The notes beneath the pieces were generated by a model. The model saw nothing but the letters and a program-made list of their open reading frames with translations, searched no databases and had not been told where the DNA came from. Shown in pieces: positions 12,101 to 27,100 of a stretch of DNA of 64,000 nucleotides. The DNA is from Acanthopleura granulata. Lineage: Eukaryota; Mollusca; Polyplacophora; Chitonida; Chitonidae. The stretch covers positions 4,619,205 to 4,683,204 of the forward strand of contig JABBOT010000080.1 of assembly GCA_016165875.1 (NCBI GenBank), read 5' to 3'. The translations under genes were made by a program, and so were the position numbers. The number at the start of each line of letters is the position of its first letter. The stretch's first letter is position 1.

Positions 12101-15100
12101 ATCTCTCAGCATGCTGACCTGAGGACACACACAAACACAGGCAGGGTTTTCACACAGGGAGACGTACACAGCAGCAACAGAACCTGGTCTATTCTTGTCC
12201 GTGTGGTCGAGTGGTATGAGTACTCCAACCGTAGTACATGTACGTCATAACAAGAAGCTAGAGTGACACACACTTCCACCGGATTTTAATACCTTTGTAG
12301 TTGCGAAACTCAGGAACTGGTAATATGGTGAGTTACAATTACACACCACATACAAACTGACAAAACCACCAAAAGTGCAGAGAAAAACCTTGACAGACTT
12401 TACATTTTCCAAACACAGAAAAAAAAACATGTGATCTTGAAATAAAATCCTTTTGGCTCAGGCATAATGGAAATATTCTGATGTGTATGTTGTTCATATA
12501 CAGTCTTCAGTTTGGTGTGCACAACACCACATTTCATGTTAGGGAAGCGTGTTGATTCCTCTTTCGTCTCATCCCTAACTCTGTTCCCAGTCACCTGGGG
12601 CATGGTAACTTCTGGCCTGTGCCATTTGTTCAGCCGGAATAATGAAAACTTGTCACGTGACACGAATTGTCGATTTGAGTGCGTTTTTCGTTCAAATCAG
12701 ACGGAGAGATGGATACAGAATTACATGAATACAAAAGGAGTTTAAAACTTTACGCCTGTTTAGATTGGACACTTTAAACCAAAGCAGTTCCAGGTCTGTA
12801 TATCTGCACAGCATGACAAGCTGAAGCGACCATACCCCCTCAGACAGGCACTGAAATCCAAAGTGGAGTTTGTTGCACGCAATTGTAAAGCCCAGAATTG
12901 TCAGTTGCTTGCTTCAAAACCCAATTTTAAATTGGAAGTATTTCATCCCCATATCAAGTTTTATAAGCCTGTGTGCCAAATTTGGAATCCCTGTTTCAAG
13001 TCAAATAGGCACCTTATTCACCCAGTATGCAGCTGCGGATGAAACTTGGATTTTCTTCGAGAAAGGACTTGACTACCACCGTGTTCGTATCATTCGAACT
13101 TTTCATTTCTAGTCAGCTGCCCTTTATCCAAATGTAATATGTTATAAGAAAAATTAACTTCTGAATATTTCCTTTTGCTTGTTAACCATCGTGTACAATT
13201 CTTGATGAAAAACAAATTGCCAGAAGTACAAATCAACAATCATACAACTATACAAAAGAAAAACACTGAGGTGATATAATTAGACGTACACAATGCTACA
13301 ATGTAGTGGTGGAACAATGTGTAAAATTCCATAAAAGAAACAATCTCAGGTAAGAGTAGGCACAGTCAATTTTGGACAGAGTTAAGATGGGAATTCAACC
13401 GATATACCTCTACGTTATGTGCGTTGACTTTCTGTTCCTTCTGCTCTGCCAGCTCATTCAGCTGAATTCTGAAGTTGTCAATCTTGACTTTCTGGTCATC
13501 ACACAACTGCTGCAAGGTCATGACCTCGTGACCTTTGCTCTCCACCTCAGCTTCCAATGACAAAATCGCTTCTTTGTCAGCATTCCAGTTGTCCTTAAGC
13601 TCCTGGATCTTACCCATCATTCCCCTCATGGCCTCCTACAATACGATAAATCAAAAAAAAAATAAAATTAACAAAATTACACATTCATCAGAATAATCCT
13701 AATTTTATGTATATAAAATAAAATATCACAGATCATTTACACCAGAATGGAAATGCCCATATATATATATATACAATGTAGCAAGTTTTTAATTAAGCAA
13801 CTAAAAGGTTTTAAATACAGAAAAACAAGCAAAAGTTGTACTCCAGGGGTTGTCAAATTGTGAACCAATAATTTGATCTGTTGTTAGGCAAAATATTTTA
13901 CGTCACTAATTTGCATGTGTACAAAATGTAAACAATGCCCTCTACCGAGGCTGCAAAATATTTTCTTCCAATCCTATATCTCCAGCAGTACCTGGGAAGG
14001 TCTGCCAGCAACCTGCAGGGGGTCATGGGATTCCCCTGTGCTCTGCCTGGTTTCCTCCCATCATAAACCTGGCCACCACCATATAAGTGAAATATTCTTG
14101 AGTACAGCGTAAAACACCAATGAAATAAATTTGATACTGTACTCAACACTAGAAACAAGTGTCACTTACTACGTTCTCCTTGAGTTGTTTCTCGCGGGCA
14201 GAAATTGTGGCTAATGTATTTTCCAGCTCATCGGTCAGTAATGACAACGGCTGACATACACGCACCACACTCTGACAGCTGTCTCTCCTGAGCGCAAATC
14301 ATGGCTAACATATATACAACTATGACTTACTGTGTTCTCCGTGAGTTGTTTCTCCTGAATAGAAATCGTAGCTCGTGTATTTTCCAGTTCCTTACTCAAC
14401 AGTGACAACGACTGTGACTGAGCATCAAACATGTTCTGTATATTAGACTTCTGTGCCTGTACACTGGATAATTCTTCCATCAGTCTCAAGGCTACTGCCT
14501 CCTGTGAAGAGCACAATAAGCTTGCATGAGTGGCATTTAGATGATGGTTGGTGACCAAATACATGTACGTAACAAACTGCTTTTTAATAATGACTTCTTC
14601 ATTTACTGGCTTCTGTTTGATAGAACATGTATGGGTGAGAATAATTCATTGCGTATTTTATCAATATGACTATAAATATGACACAGCTTTGGTGGCTTAG
14701 TGGTTAGATCGGGAGATCTGGGATCAATCCCAGGTCAGGTCATACGAAAGACTTTAACTTAGATGTGGTCGCAAGGTTACCCAAGAGCTCGACTGTAGGG
14801 TACAGATTCTAGTATGCAGTACACTAAGTCAGGAACTCAGTAATTCACCGTATTTAATATGCACCCACGGAATCAACGATGAAATATCCCCCTCGTGTCA
14901 TTAAGCTCTCCATGTGTGCAAAGCCTGAACTCAATACAAGCAGTATTTTTTAAGATACCACCCCTAACATTTTGTTTAACATTGCTTTCCCTGTTATTGG
15001 ACACCGATGCCATTGCTCAAGGAACGACATAAGTTATGCCTGTACTTAGTACAGCAAAAATGGTACTTGTTACTGCCTCACTCTGCACTACAATAAGCCA

Positions 15101-18100
15101 CTGAAAATACATGTCATCACAGAAAGTACTGCATTTAGACAATCCATTTCAAAAATTCCTTGACACAGTTACAAAAGTAGAATTCTCCACAAAACAAAAA
15201 CTTTCATTCCTCCATGCGTTGACAACAGTTGACAGATTACCTCTGTCAAAAAAAACAAAACATCTGACTGACCACAACTAGCAGTCAAAACAGAGGCCTG
15301 GCTAATTGCTGACGCTTTTTGTCCACAAAGTAACACAACTGTCAAACACTTCTGAACGAGGAAATGTTTGGTGGGCCTGGTTAAGGTTGGTGTGTCGATC
15401 AGCCAATATCCAATATCACAGACACAAGACTACAGAGCCGAGTCGAGCATAATACTTTCACCGATTTCACAGTTTTAAAGAAAATAAGTATGTATGTTTG
15501 CTTTGGTCTTACATCGTACTTAACAAGTTTTCCTTAGAAAAGTCCTCAGGATGTATATATTTTCTATGTCTTTTTGTGGCAGGGCGAGTCCGTGCTGCCA
15601 CCACTGGAACATCATGCCAAAGACACCAGACAAGACACCCCACCCAGTCTCAATATACTGACACCGAGCTGACCAGTCCTGTTTCCTTGCTCTCACCCTT
15701 CAATGCTGAGTGCCAAGAGAGGCAGCAACAAGTACCATTTGATCTTTGGTATGACTCGACCCGGGGTTGATCCTGGATCTCTCAACCTCCAGGTGGACAC
15801 CCTAACCAAAAGGCCACCATAGCGGTCAAAAGAAATAAGTAAGAATTTAAACTGGGCATATTTCATTCCGCAACAAAGCAGATGCAGTTTACTGAGTTGT
15901 TGATGATGACATCCCACCATTAAACAGCTAACACATCAGCACTGTTAAAACAGGGGAGGTCAGGAATTTCTGCTCACCTGTTCTTTTCCATCATTCTGCA
16001 TTTGACTCTGAAGTTGTGATACTTTCTCTTTCTCAGCAACCAGCTTCCCGTAAGTCAACTAGGGAATGCAATGAATTTACATTTTATATAATGTAAATAA
16101 TCTAGTCCTTTTTAACATTTTTCATAACTGTACCCCATAAATAACATCACTTTAAAAGAAAAGACAACAAAAAGTGTAACCAAAGTTTCAGAAGAAAGGT
16201 TCATATAGACCTAAATGAGGCATTTTTTTATGAAGTGCTTGGAACTCAATAAACCATCTTTTCATGAGGAATTATTACAAGGTCATGGGATACGCCATTA
16301 CAGAGAAACCGGAAGCATGATGATGTGTCATCCGTACTCGAGACACTCCTTTGTGTACAAAGTACAGTCACCTTTATTATTACAATCAAAGACCACAAAT
16401 TGGTGCCTCATGGGTGAGATTTGGCACTGATTTTGCCTCCGTGGGCATATTTGCTTACTTCAAACTGCAATATCTAGGTTATCCTACTTCATAAAAGTTA
16501 AAAGTGACTTGCTTTTTTAAATTTGTGATTCTTTATCGATCCATATGTACATTTGGCCTAATGTTGTCTTTTCTTTTAAGGCGCTATCTATAGACATCAT
16601 AACAGTATTATTGTTATTAGAGATCACACAGGGTCTAGTGCTGAAAACTGGCTGAAACTACTCCAGGTTTTGAAGCAGTGAGCTGAGCATCAGGCACCAC
16701 TCGACCAACCATTCTTCTGCAAAAATAGAAGATAGCTGACCGACAGACCTATCCACGAATATGTAGTACCCCTCTGATGGTGAAAAATGACACAGCTCCC
16801 ATGGCTGAATATATCAGATTAGTATATGTCATTTAGGAAATGAATTTAAGACATCATGTACGAAAAAAGCTAAGTGGAATCTGCTTGACCAATTTAGTGA
16901 CAGATGCCTCAGTTCAGTTGTCAATATTGTCAGAAATATCATAATCTTGGCAAAGACTTTGTTGCAGTACATTAGATCAGTTTAGCCTAATACAAGGCCG
17001 GCCTGTCAGGAGAAAACGTTTGACAGTAACAAATCATAATTCTCTCACAAGTGTGACACAAACACTTTTTCTACATATTTATTTGACTTCAGCTTCGTCT
17101 TTGTCATGAAAATTCAGCTTTTTTCAACAACAGCCAGATATATGGATTGAGCAAAACAGGAAGAGCCAGAGAAAATCATCGCCTTTCCTTAGATGTCTGA
17201 CCTGAACTCAGCCCATTCGTAAAAAACTGTTTGTTAGGCATAACCCAACCCTATGAGAAAAAATAGTGTCAGTTTTTCGGGAATTCCTTTGTTTTTTTTT
17301 CTGGCTCTTCAGAAAGAAAGTGATTTTAAAGAAATTAAAATGGTGAGAAGAAAAAAACTTTCACCAATGTTTTTAGTTTAAAAACTTCTTGAAAGTTCCA
17401 TCAGGTTACACCCAACAAAAAATATTTTCAAGGATGTCTTCCGCTGCAGTCTGCACAGCCGAGCCACGCATAACCTGGCAAAATGTGACACCGTCAGACC
17501 GTGAGAAAATACCTCCAGTTCTGTCTGCACAGACTTCAGCTCCTTCCTCTCGCTGTGGAGAAGCTCTTCCAAATCCTGGATCACACCCTCGTGGAAGCTG
17601 ATGGTGGTTTGGGCATTGTCAAACGATTCCTACAACACACAAAATTAAAACTACACACAAGGGACAAAACTCACTCTAGGTGACTAGTAGCAGGATCATC
17701 CATCTGATCTTTCATGACCTGAACATCAGCAAATTAAAATGAGATTATCAGCAATGACATAACATTCTCTGGTTTGTTCTATTGGTCTGTCACGTAAAAA
17801 CTTCACGATAGCCTTCTGCATTTACCGGACAATAGAGCACAACAATTGTAATGTCTTAAAAACTTCCCAAATTATAACCTTAAATGGATCAGTCACCATT
17901 CAATGAAAAAGTCTATCAGGGCTATTTTTTCTTTGATCAGTATTACTTCTCCGCACAATGCAACAAGGACATTCACACATCAGACACATAGAGAGGTTAC
18001 ATTCAGAAACTGACTGACGTCAACAAATTAAGAATATTTATCTTTATTCAGAGATATCTTAAAGAGACAGGACTTCAACTTAAGGCATTTGCTTCCGTTC

Positions 18101-21100
18101 TAACAAATCCAATGCTCTACTTACAAAAAATGTATTGCCATTTACAGATAATTCAAGATTTTGTCTATACAATACTACTTTTGTACACATTCAGACAATG
18201 TACTGTTTGTTTACAAGTATACCTGTAGCATTGTCTTCTCTTCTGTCAGTTTGACGTTATCCTGGCGAAGTCTGGACAATTCCATATCTACTTGGAGCAC
18301 CTGTCAATCCGTAAATACCTCCGGTGAGTTGACACATCATACACAATCTCGCTTATCACTAGGACAAAAATTTTTTTTTAAGTGAAAGACAGCCTTGGAT
18401 GTTCGTCAAAAAGATTATAAAATCCTCTCTTGATTATAAAAAGCTATATGAAATTGTATGAATTCATTGTTGAATTGTCTTCGTTTGACTTGTGCAGTAT
18501 TGTGCTGCTGGCAGGGGATCTGACAGTGCCCATGGTTTTATGTTTATGAGAGACTGCTCAATCAGAGAACTGGGAGATATCAGCTGTTTATAAGTTGTGA
18601 CGTAAATGTTCTGAGTTGACTCATTGCAAGATGTAATAACATTGGGACGGCACACTGTTTTAATGCTATATGTTTTAATTATAACAAGTACATGTGTCAA
18701 CAACACTGCACAGTATTTCCAGACCACTGTGGTTTGGTGAGAGTAAGTTTCTTGATTGTTTCATGTTATAAATTTACATATATTTTTAAGTTACAACACA
18801 ACCCTTGCAGCTTACTACAATCTCAGGTTCCGTACTTGGAACAATTACGTCAGAGCCCAGGCAGAATGGCCGTATTTCACGCAAGTCGAAGGAGCAGGGT
18901 CAAATGTCAGTTTCCACTGTTGTACAAGCAGTTAGAAAAAATTGCTAAAAATACGGACAGTGCCAGGGAGAACCGACATCCATCCGCAGGCTGCTGGCAG
19001 ACCTTCTAACGTACAGCCAGTGACGAAGCCAGCATGAGCCAGGGCTTGAACTCACAGTGATCATGTTGGTGAGAGGCACCTGGGTCAGTATACTACACTA
19101 GCGCATTAACCCCCTTGGCCATGGAGGTCTCCAGAATTGTTTTATAAATGTACTTTGCAAAATCACAATATTAATAAAATATTACAGATGTACATCTGAC
19201 TGGAGGCAACCCTGGACTCAGAGCGACCATATCTGTGAGAGGCCCTTGGGTCATTACGCCATGCTACCATGTTAACCACCTCAGCCACAGAGTCCCTCAT
19301 CAGTTACATATTATTTTCAAATTTTGTCACAAAAGTTTAAGTTTAGCTTGTTACTTTTCTTCATAACAAAAAAAAAAAAATACCTGAAAATTCTGCCTCT
19401 CATATGCATCATTAGGTTTTCTGACATATTTCTAAATATGGAATTATGCTACAATTCTCTCTGAGCTTACTTTTGTTTCCAGAACGGAAATATCTTTCTC
19501 TCTGGACTCTATGCTCTCTTTACTCTTGGACTTCAACTCCGCCAGCTCCTTGTCTATAGACCGCAACATCACATTCAGGTCCATAGACTCTTCCTTAGAG
19601 ACTGAAACACAGAATTCCACAGCTTACAGAACAACCCAAGTTGAGGAGCATTTTAAAGCTTTAACAGGTACTATGCCACAGGTACTAAGGTTTGGCTTCA
19701 CTTCAAATTCGCACTGAGGTGTTTTATATGTTTTTTGATTTGATTAGCGTTTTAAACTGTACTCAAGAATATTTCACTTATATGATGACAACCAGCTTTA
19801 TGGCGGGAGGAAACCGAGCAGAGCTCGTGGGAAACACACGCTCATCCGTAGGTTGTTGGCAGACCTTCCCATGTACAACCAGAGAGGAAGCCAGCAAGAC
19901 CTGGGCTTGAATTCACAGCAACCGCATTGGTGACAGGTACTTTGGTCAGTACACTGCACTATCATGCTAACCCCCTTGGGGGCCTGCAGAATTGTTTCAT
20001 AAATGTACTTTGCAAAATCACATAAATGAGGCAAAATATTAATTATGTATATCTGACTAGAGGCAACCATATTCAGAAAATGTCCAAATTTGTGTGCACA
20101 TTCAAGAAACATGTCCATCCCAATGTACGTTAAGCTCTGTTTTCTTTTAAACAGTTTTACATAAGTATAAACTGTTGAGCTATCAAAAATACAATATGTC
20201 ATACACCGAGTGAGGTCAAACTTTTGTATTTCACATTTAGGTTGGTAACCCACAAACTTCATGGAAGACTACACGATCTGCCTTACACAGGTTTTTGATC
20301 ACTTATCTTGACCAAGACAGAACAGTACAGTAATGCTGAGGTCAACATCATAGTACATATGTTCAGACAATCCAATTCACCCATCAGTTAGCACAATTCA
20401 CCCAAAACCAGTCAGCAAAATGCTCCTGAAACTTCTGGATACATAGGCTCATGGGAATTTACATGACTATGATATGAGGACTTCTTTACAGGGGAGTTTA
20501 TCAAACAGAAACATACTTCTGGCCAATTCATTGGCTTTCTTAAGCTCTTCCATAGCAGTCTCTGCCTGGTTTACCAGCACTTCTTCCTTCTTTGTCCAGT
20601 CACTTCGCTCTTTGGTCATAATCTTAAAGGGAAAGAAAAATGAAGTTATGGGGATTAAAAATAACACTGACCAGAGTCTTTGATAAGACAGTAGTTCTAC
20701 AGGTTGGGACAAAATTATCACTGAGTCTATTACAAAATTAAAGCTGTTATCCAACAACGTTGTTGTCGTCCAAACTATTACCGATTTACCATATCTGGTA
20801 GTTCCATGACAACTTCCTGGTAATCAAAAAGAGAAAAAACTGAAAAAATTAAAAAAGAATGAACTGTTTCGCAGTGCATGATGTAATGTAAACAAAAAGT
20901 TCATCTGACTAAATTCATGTTTCCAACCAAAAAGAAATACTTGTAATATCATTGGTCTCTGGTCATATGTGGGAAGGTCCCCCAGCAAAATGCTAATGGT
21001 CTTGGGTTTCCCCTGGACTCTGCTCGGTTTCCTCCCATCATAATGCAGGTCTCCGTTGTATAAGAGAAATATTCTTGACTATGGCGTAAAAACACAAGTC

Positions 21101-24100
21101 AAAAACACATATATAACATCACTCCCACTTATCAACATAGTCCATTATGCCAACCTTGAAACTTAATCATTGAAAATCAAGTGAAAAGCATGTGTATTTT
21201 TGTAACAACTTTGAGTCATACACCTCTCCCTCATTACTACACTGTTGCTGTACAGATCAGCCTACCATGTTATGAATGAATTGCATTGTATGAATTTTGT
21301 TAGCTATAATAATGATAGCCGGTGACTGATTAAATATATTAATATATTTGATTGGTGGTTTACGTCATACTCAAGAATATTTCATTTATACGACGGCTGA
21401 CAGTATCATGGTGAGAGGAAACTGAGCAGAACCCAGGGGAAACCCACGACCATCCGCAGGTTGCTGGAAGATCTTCCCATGTACAACATGAGCTGGATTT
21501 GAACTCACAGCGACCGTACTGGTGAGAAGCACTGGGTCGTAACGCCGCACTGGCGCGCTAACCCCATTAGCCACGGAGGCCCGTGATATAAAATAGGAAG
21601 ACACAGTGTGATATACACTATCACTGTGATGCAAGCAAATCAGCCAAATATCATGGGTTTTTAATTAATAACCATTATAAGCAAGCTTCTGAGAGCAAAG
21701 AATTAACAAAATCTAAAGGATTTCTTCATTGAAACTTTTGAAAGCACACACAGATGTGTGCTGCGACATCGTTGTGGAAAATTTGGGGGACACATTTGTT
21801 ACCATGCTATGGTGAATACCATGTTGTAATGAAGTGTGACATAGTGAGAGAGAGGTGTATGTCTGATGGTTGCCGTTAAAGGACGGAATACCTCATTCAG
21901 CTGCTCGTTTTCATTCTCCAGTTTACTCAGAGTCTGCTGGAGTTTGATCATTTCCCCTTCTTGTTCCTCCACTCGCTGTACTAGGCTGTTGTTGTTGTCC
22001 TGAGGGAAAATAACAAAAAAAAAAAAATACATCAATGATGGTTTCAAGGTTACCAAAAAAAAAAGCACACAACATCTAGAAATATTAGTTCTAACTGTGC
22101 TCTTTTACTGACCTGGTCATAGTACAGGTCTAATGAACTCTACAAGAACACTACAAAATGAAAAAACAAAATGTAAGGGAACACAGAAGGATCATGTTTA
22201 GGCCATCCTTAAAATATGTTGGTTGGTCATAACCCGACTGGCTCTTCAGAAAGCAGCCCTACTGTAAAGTGTATATTGGTATTTTAAAAGTTTTTTAAAT
22301 TAATCCCTTTAAAACTCCTATCTCTTTCAAGAGTCAGAACGACAAAAAAAATAAATAAATAAATAAATAAATAAAGAAAATGAGTTTTTTCTCTAGGGGT
22401 CAGGTTTCGCCCAACAAACAGTTTTTTAAGGAAGGGTTTATTTGTATTTCTGAGCACACTGGATTGTAGAGATTTGATCTTGTCTGTCAGAGCGCTGGCC
22501 ATCTGTTCAGCCATCTCCAGCAGTGTATCCTCCCACAGGACAACCATGTTTGAATTTTTGAGCACACTGACCTGTAGAGATTTGATCTCGTCTGTCAGAG
22601 CGCTGGCCATCTGTTCAGCCATCTCCAGCAGTGTATCCTCCCACAGGACAACCATGTTTGAATTTTTGAGCACACTGACCTGTAGAGATTTGATCTCGTC
22701 TGTCAATGCGCTGGCCATCTGTTCAGCCATCTCTCTAGCATTGTCTTGCTGTGTGACAGGACAGGACAACCATGTTTGAATTTTTGAGCACACTGACCTG
22801 TAGAGATTTGATCTCGTCTGTCAATGCGCTGGCCATCTGTTCAGCCATCTCCGCTGGTTGACTCTCCGGCAGAACATCCTCCCCTGGCTCCAGGATAAAA
22901 GAGCCATTAAAACCAGGGCTCTCTCGTGACATTTTAGCGAGCACAGTGCGATTCCTCAAGCTGTAGGAAGTCTTCGTGGGTGTGGTGATTGTCTATAATA
23001 TAACAAACATAACTAGTACATGATATGGACGAAAAAAAGGTATGTCGGACTGTTTATTTTGTTATTTATACCAGTATTTCATTTATGCATGCATTTTCTG
23101 TTTAAATTGTGCACTGGTTTCTTGTGATGTCCTCATTTTTCTATATACTGATTTATTTACTTGTTTAAAACTAAATACCTATCAATCTTTCAATAGTCAT
23201 AGTTCTGTTCAAGCCCACTACTCACTCAGCCATGAAGGCCAGTGAATGTTACCTTTATTGTCTGTACATGAATATCGCTCATACTCTCTCTTTCAATCTT
23301 GTTCTGAAGTCGTCTGGCCTGCATGACTTTCTCGAGTTCCGACACAGCTTTTTTGTATGACGTCAGTTCTGCTGCAGCTTTCACCAGAGCTTGCTGGGAA
23401 GCGTTTTCCTGGGCCTGCAGTTTTTCCTTCAGCTGGAAACACAGGTTTATACCAAAAATTCACACGTTGTACATAAGGGACTGGAAAATTGCTCACGATG
23501 AATACTGTCAGTAGTAAAGCTAGTCAGAGAAATTATCTTGGCCTTGAAAATGAAATATCTCATAAACAGTGTACAAATTCCTGTCAGTGATTTATACAAA
23601 AACACATTCCCAATTTAAGAATATGTTATCAAACTGTACCCATCATTTATTTATTCTCCTACTTGCAAAAAAAAGTTTCAAGGCTGGAGGAAAAAGGAGC
23701 ACTCCAGGTGAATCACCTGCCATACAGACATTCACCAAACAGACATTTGCGAAACAGGGGAAAAACAAGTGGTCTTTAACCAATCTTAGCCTGTGCAAAT
23801 CGCCAGGCAAGCATGGAAATCCAACAATTCGTAACGTGTTTCAGCAATCATAAGATCACTGGACCACAGTCCCCTGTCAAATTATTTATTTACTTATCTG
23901 ACTGGTGTTTACTCCAGAATATTTCACTTATACGACAGCGGCCAACATTATGGTCCTAGGGGAAACCCACAATCATCCGCATGTTACTGGCTGACCTTCT
24001 CACGTGCTGCCAGAGAGAATGCCAGCATGAGCTGGACTTGAAATCACATTGACCGCATAGGTGAGAGGCACATGGGTCATTGTGCCGCACTGGCGCACAT

Positions 24101-27100
24101 AACCCTCCACCCACCCCCCCAGCCCTGCCAAATTTAGTCATTATTTAGGTCATTATTTAAGACATCCAACTTTATCTCGTGTGTTTTGCGTCATCTTACA
24201 TCTGTGATTTCGTCCTGTAGCTTCTCCACCTGGGATTTGTACCCCTCTACTGTGGCCACTGACACACTGTTCTCCCCACCCTGGGGGGTACTCAGTATCA
24301 AAGGAGCACCCTTATCTCCATCTCCTACAGAATCAAGCATCACTGGCCAAAAAGAATCATAACATTTCCTTGAGCTCACTTACATTACAAAAGCTATTAT
24401 TTAAATAGAAGACCGAGGACGTATTGGGCAATTTGTGGTAAAAGAGTATGGGTTGAAGATTCAAAACTGACCTTCAAATTTTTTTTTCACATTTTTTTTT
24501 TTTCTGAGGCAACAAGTTTTAAAGTAGGTCATAACACACATAACTGTGAAAATACTATTGATCAGTCAGAACGTATGATTATGTAAAGCCTGCTTAGCGG
24601 ATACGACATGAATCAGGCCCTCAAATCATTATCACTGCATCTTTTGAATGCACATAACAAAGATTACATAGGATGCAAATTCAACTTACTTACAGACAGT
24701 TGGCTGATGCCCCTTGTGCCTAGACAACAACAAAGAGCTGGCAGGCTGCCGCTGTATGCAGATTTTGGATGCACAAAATAGCACGTTGAATACAGTGGAG
24801 AAGGATATCGCTCGAGAGCACAGAGCCCGATTCACGTCAATTAGCCAGGATCCGCTCAGCAAAATGTGTGCATCTCCTGACAGCCAAATGGGCTTATGGC
24901 CATAAGCTTAAGTTTCTTACAAAAGAATTAAAAATTATGGGATGGTGTTTTTTATATCTTCAAAGCTTATCCATTTCACTACAATTTACGTTACACTTCC
25001 TCAGTCTTCTCCTTTAACTAAGGTTTACTCAACAGGAAATACTACACATTACAAAAAAGGGCACACTGTGTAAACTTAAAAGAAGTGTCACTCGTTTGGA
25101 AGAAAAGTTCAATAAAAAGCGGGCAAACTGTACAGGTCTATGTGAAACGGTTCCGTGGTGATGGTAACAAGTTTAGGCACAAAAGGAAGTTCAACGCCAT
25201 ATCAAAATACAAACAGTAATGCAAGCGCATAAAATACATGTATATTAATGTCATCCATGGAATGATCAAGTGTCATTTACCTACACTCAAAAAAATCCTA
25301 TTTAATTACATTTAATAGATTATAGTCTGTCGGTCATTAAGGTTCCTACTGAACCGTTGATTTTACTCTTTAAAGTCAACTACTGATTTCAAAGAAAGAC
25401 AACTGAATGCTGGAAGGGTATGCCATGTGGATTACCTCCCTTGTGAGCAGCCAGCAGCTCTCTGAAGACTTTCTCCAGTTCCTCGGCTCTCTGCGGGTCC
25501 ACCTGATGCCAAGTGCCTTCTTGACCTCTCAGCTTCCTCACTTCTGCCTTCAGTCTCTGGTTCTCCATGGCGTACTGCTTTATCTCGGGGTTGTGCTCCA
25601 GCTGATCACGCAATAGTTTCACTTCTTCCAGCAAATCTGCCTGAATGTATATTCAGTCACCAGGCTGGATTTATTATTACCTCATATAAAGGGGGTGGGT
25701 TGGGTTATTTTCGTGTTTGTCTGTCTCTCATTAACTTTTATACTGAAAGAGTTTTCCAGGTTCTGTTTTTTTCATTTTAAATTAAAATTTTGGTGAACGG
25801 GTTGGTCTTGGATTATTAAAGGACCAAATTTTGATAGTTATCTGCATCAACATCTAGAGCCAGGAGGTTTTTTAAATCATCGAGAGATATGACAGGTGTA
25901 CAGGTTTCCATCTTCATTACATGTACAATTAGTGTTTGATACCTTAGCCAAATACTTTCCACTTTTAACAACAGTCAGGCTTACACATAAAGGAAACTTG
26001 AAAGCCTTGATTCAATAACCCTGTACAAACACCTAACAAAATTCAAGGGCTACCAACAAAAGCATATGGAGCTTTATGCCTCGACGTAACTGCACAATTT
26101 GATCACAACTCATGATTTAGCTAGGTCCTGGTTTCCAGTGTCTGTTTTTCAAAGTTTTTTCAGAGTATGTTTAAGTCCACAGAAACGAAAATGCGAGGAT
26201 ACTGCTGAATTATGTTTCACTGCTGCCAGTTACAACCCTTAAACACAGGGAGATGTGCCGATGTTCATCCCCCATAGGACCTGCATCTCTCAGACACTCT
26301 TGAAACTTTCTCCACTATTCCCCTCATAGTTACCCCATACTCACTATTCTATCATTGGTTATGTCCCCTGTTGAGCCCGTCTTGGCTGCCTTTTCCAGTT
26401 TTGCTATATAACTTTCTCTGAACTTGACAATCATCTTAGTAGACTGAAGAAACTTCTCCTTCTTCTTGCATAGATCATCCAGTTTAGCCAGTTGCTCCTG
26501 AAGTTCCTGTGAGAAAAGAAAAAAGTCCAAATGTATTTAATCCTGTGAAAATAGTGATATGATACAGGCATGCCCTCCTCTGGCATATCAAGGATAACCT
26601 ACATGCATCTCTTAAACCTACGGCTGTAATGACTGAAAACATTTTGCTATAAAGGTGTTTCAATATTTTGGTCAAACTGTGATGATTGGTCCAAATGCAT
26701 CAATTTTTTACCTCCGCCAACTACATGCAGATTATCTTTCCTGTCTTTCTGCAAATTTATTGAAAATTTATTTATTTATTTATCTGATTAGTCTCTTACG
26801 CCTTACTAAAGATTATTTCACTTATACAATGGCTGCCAGCATCATGGTGGGATACTAATTCCTGTGGCCACGAAGGCCCCACAAATTTATGGAAAAATAT
26901 ATAGACGGATTTGGATGAAAATTTTTTCATGGCTTGACGATGGTTGGTCTGGATCGAAATCTTTTAAAATGATTTTAAAACGAGTCATATCCCTTCAGTT
27001 TAGCAGTAGTGGAGTACTTGTACATTTATCTACAGCGGCGATTTTTGTTTTGCTCTTCAAGTGCATTCTGCAATATTTTTCAACAATACACTCAAGAATT

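Noticed and set aside
12193..12235. tRNA-Ser-like start TCCGTGTGGTCGAGTGGT
   Set aside because: Only about 20 matching bases, no B box; at best a SINE remnant.
14686..14760. Possible tRNA gene
   Set aside because: tRNA-like head only; repeated in the second SINE type elsewhere.
19798..20262. 154-codon minus-strand open frame
   Set aside because: Overlaps a SINE in its 3' half and has no family signal; lies in a KIF15 intron.
22340..22376. SINE tail suggested by (AAAT)n
   Set aside because: No SINE core beside it; it lies within the family B element.
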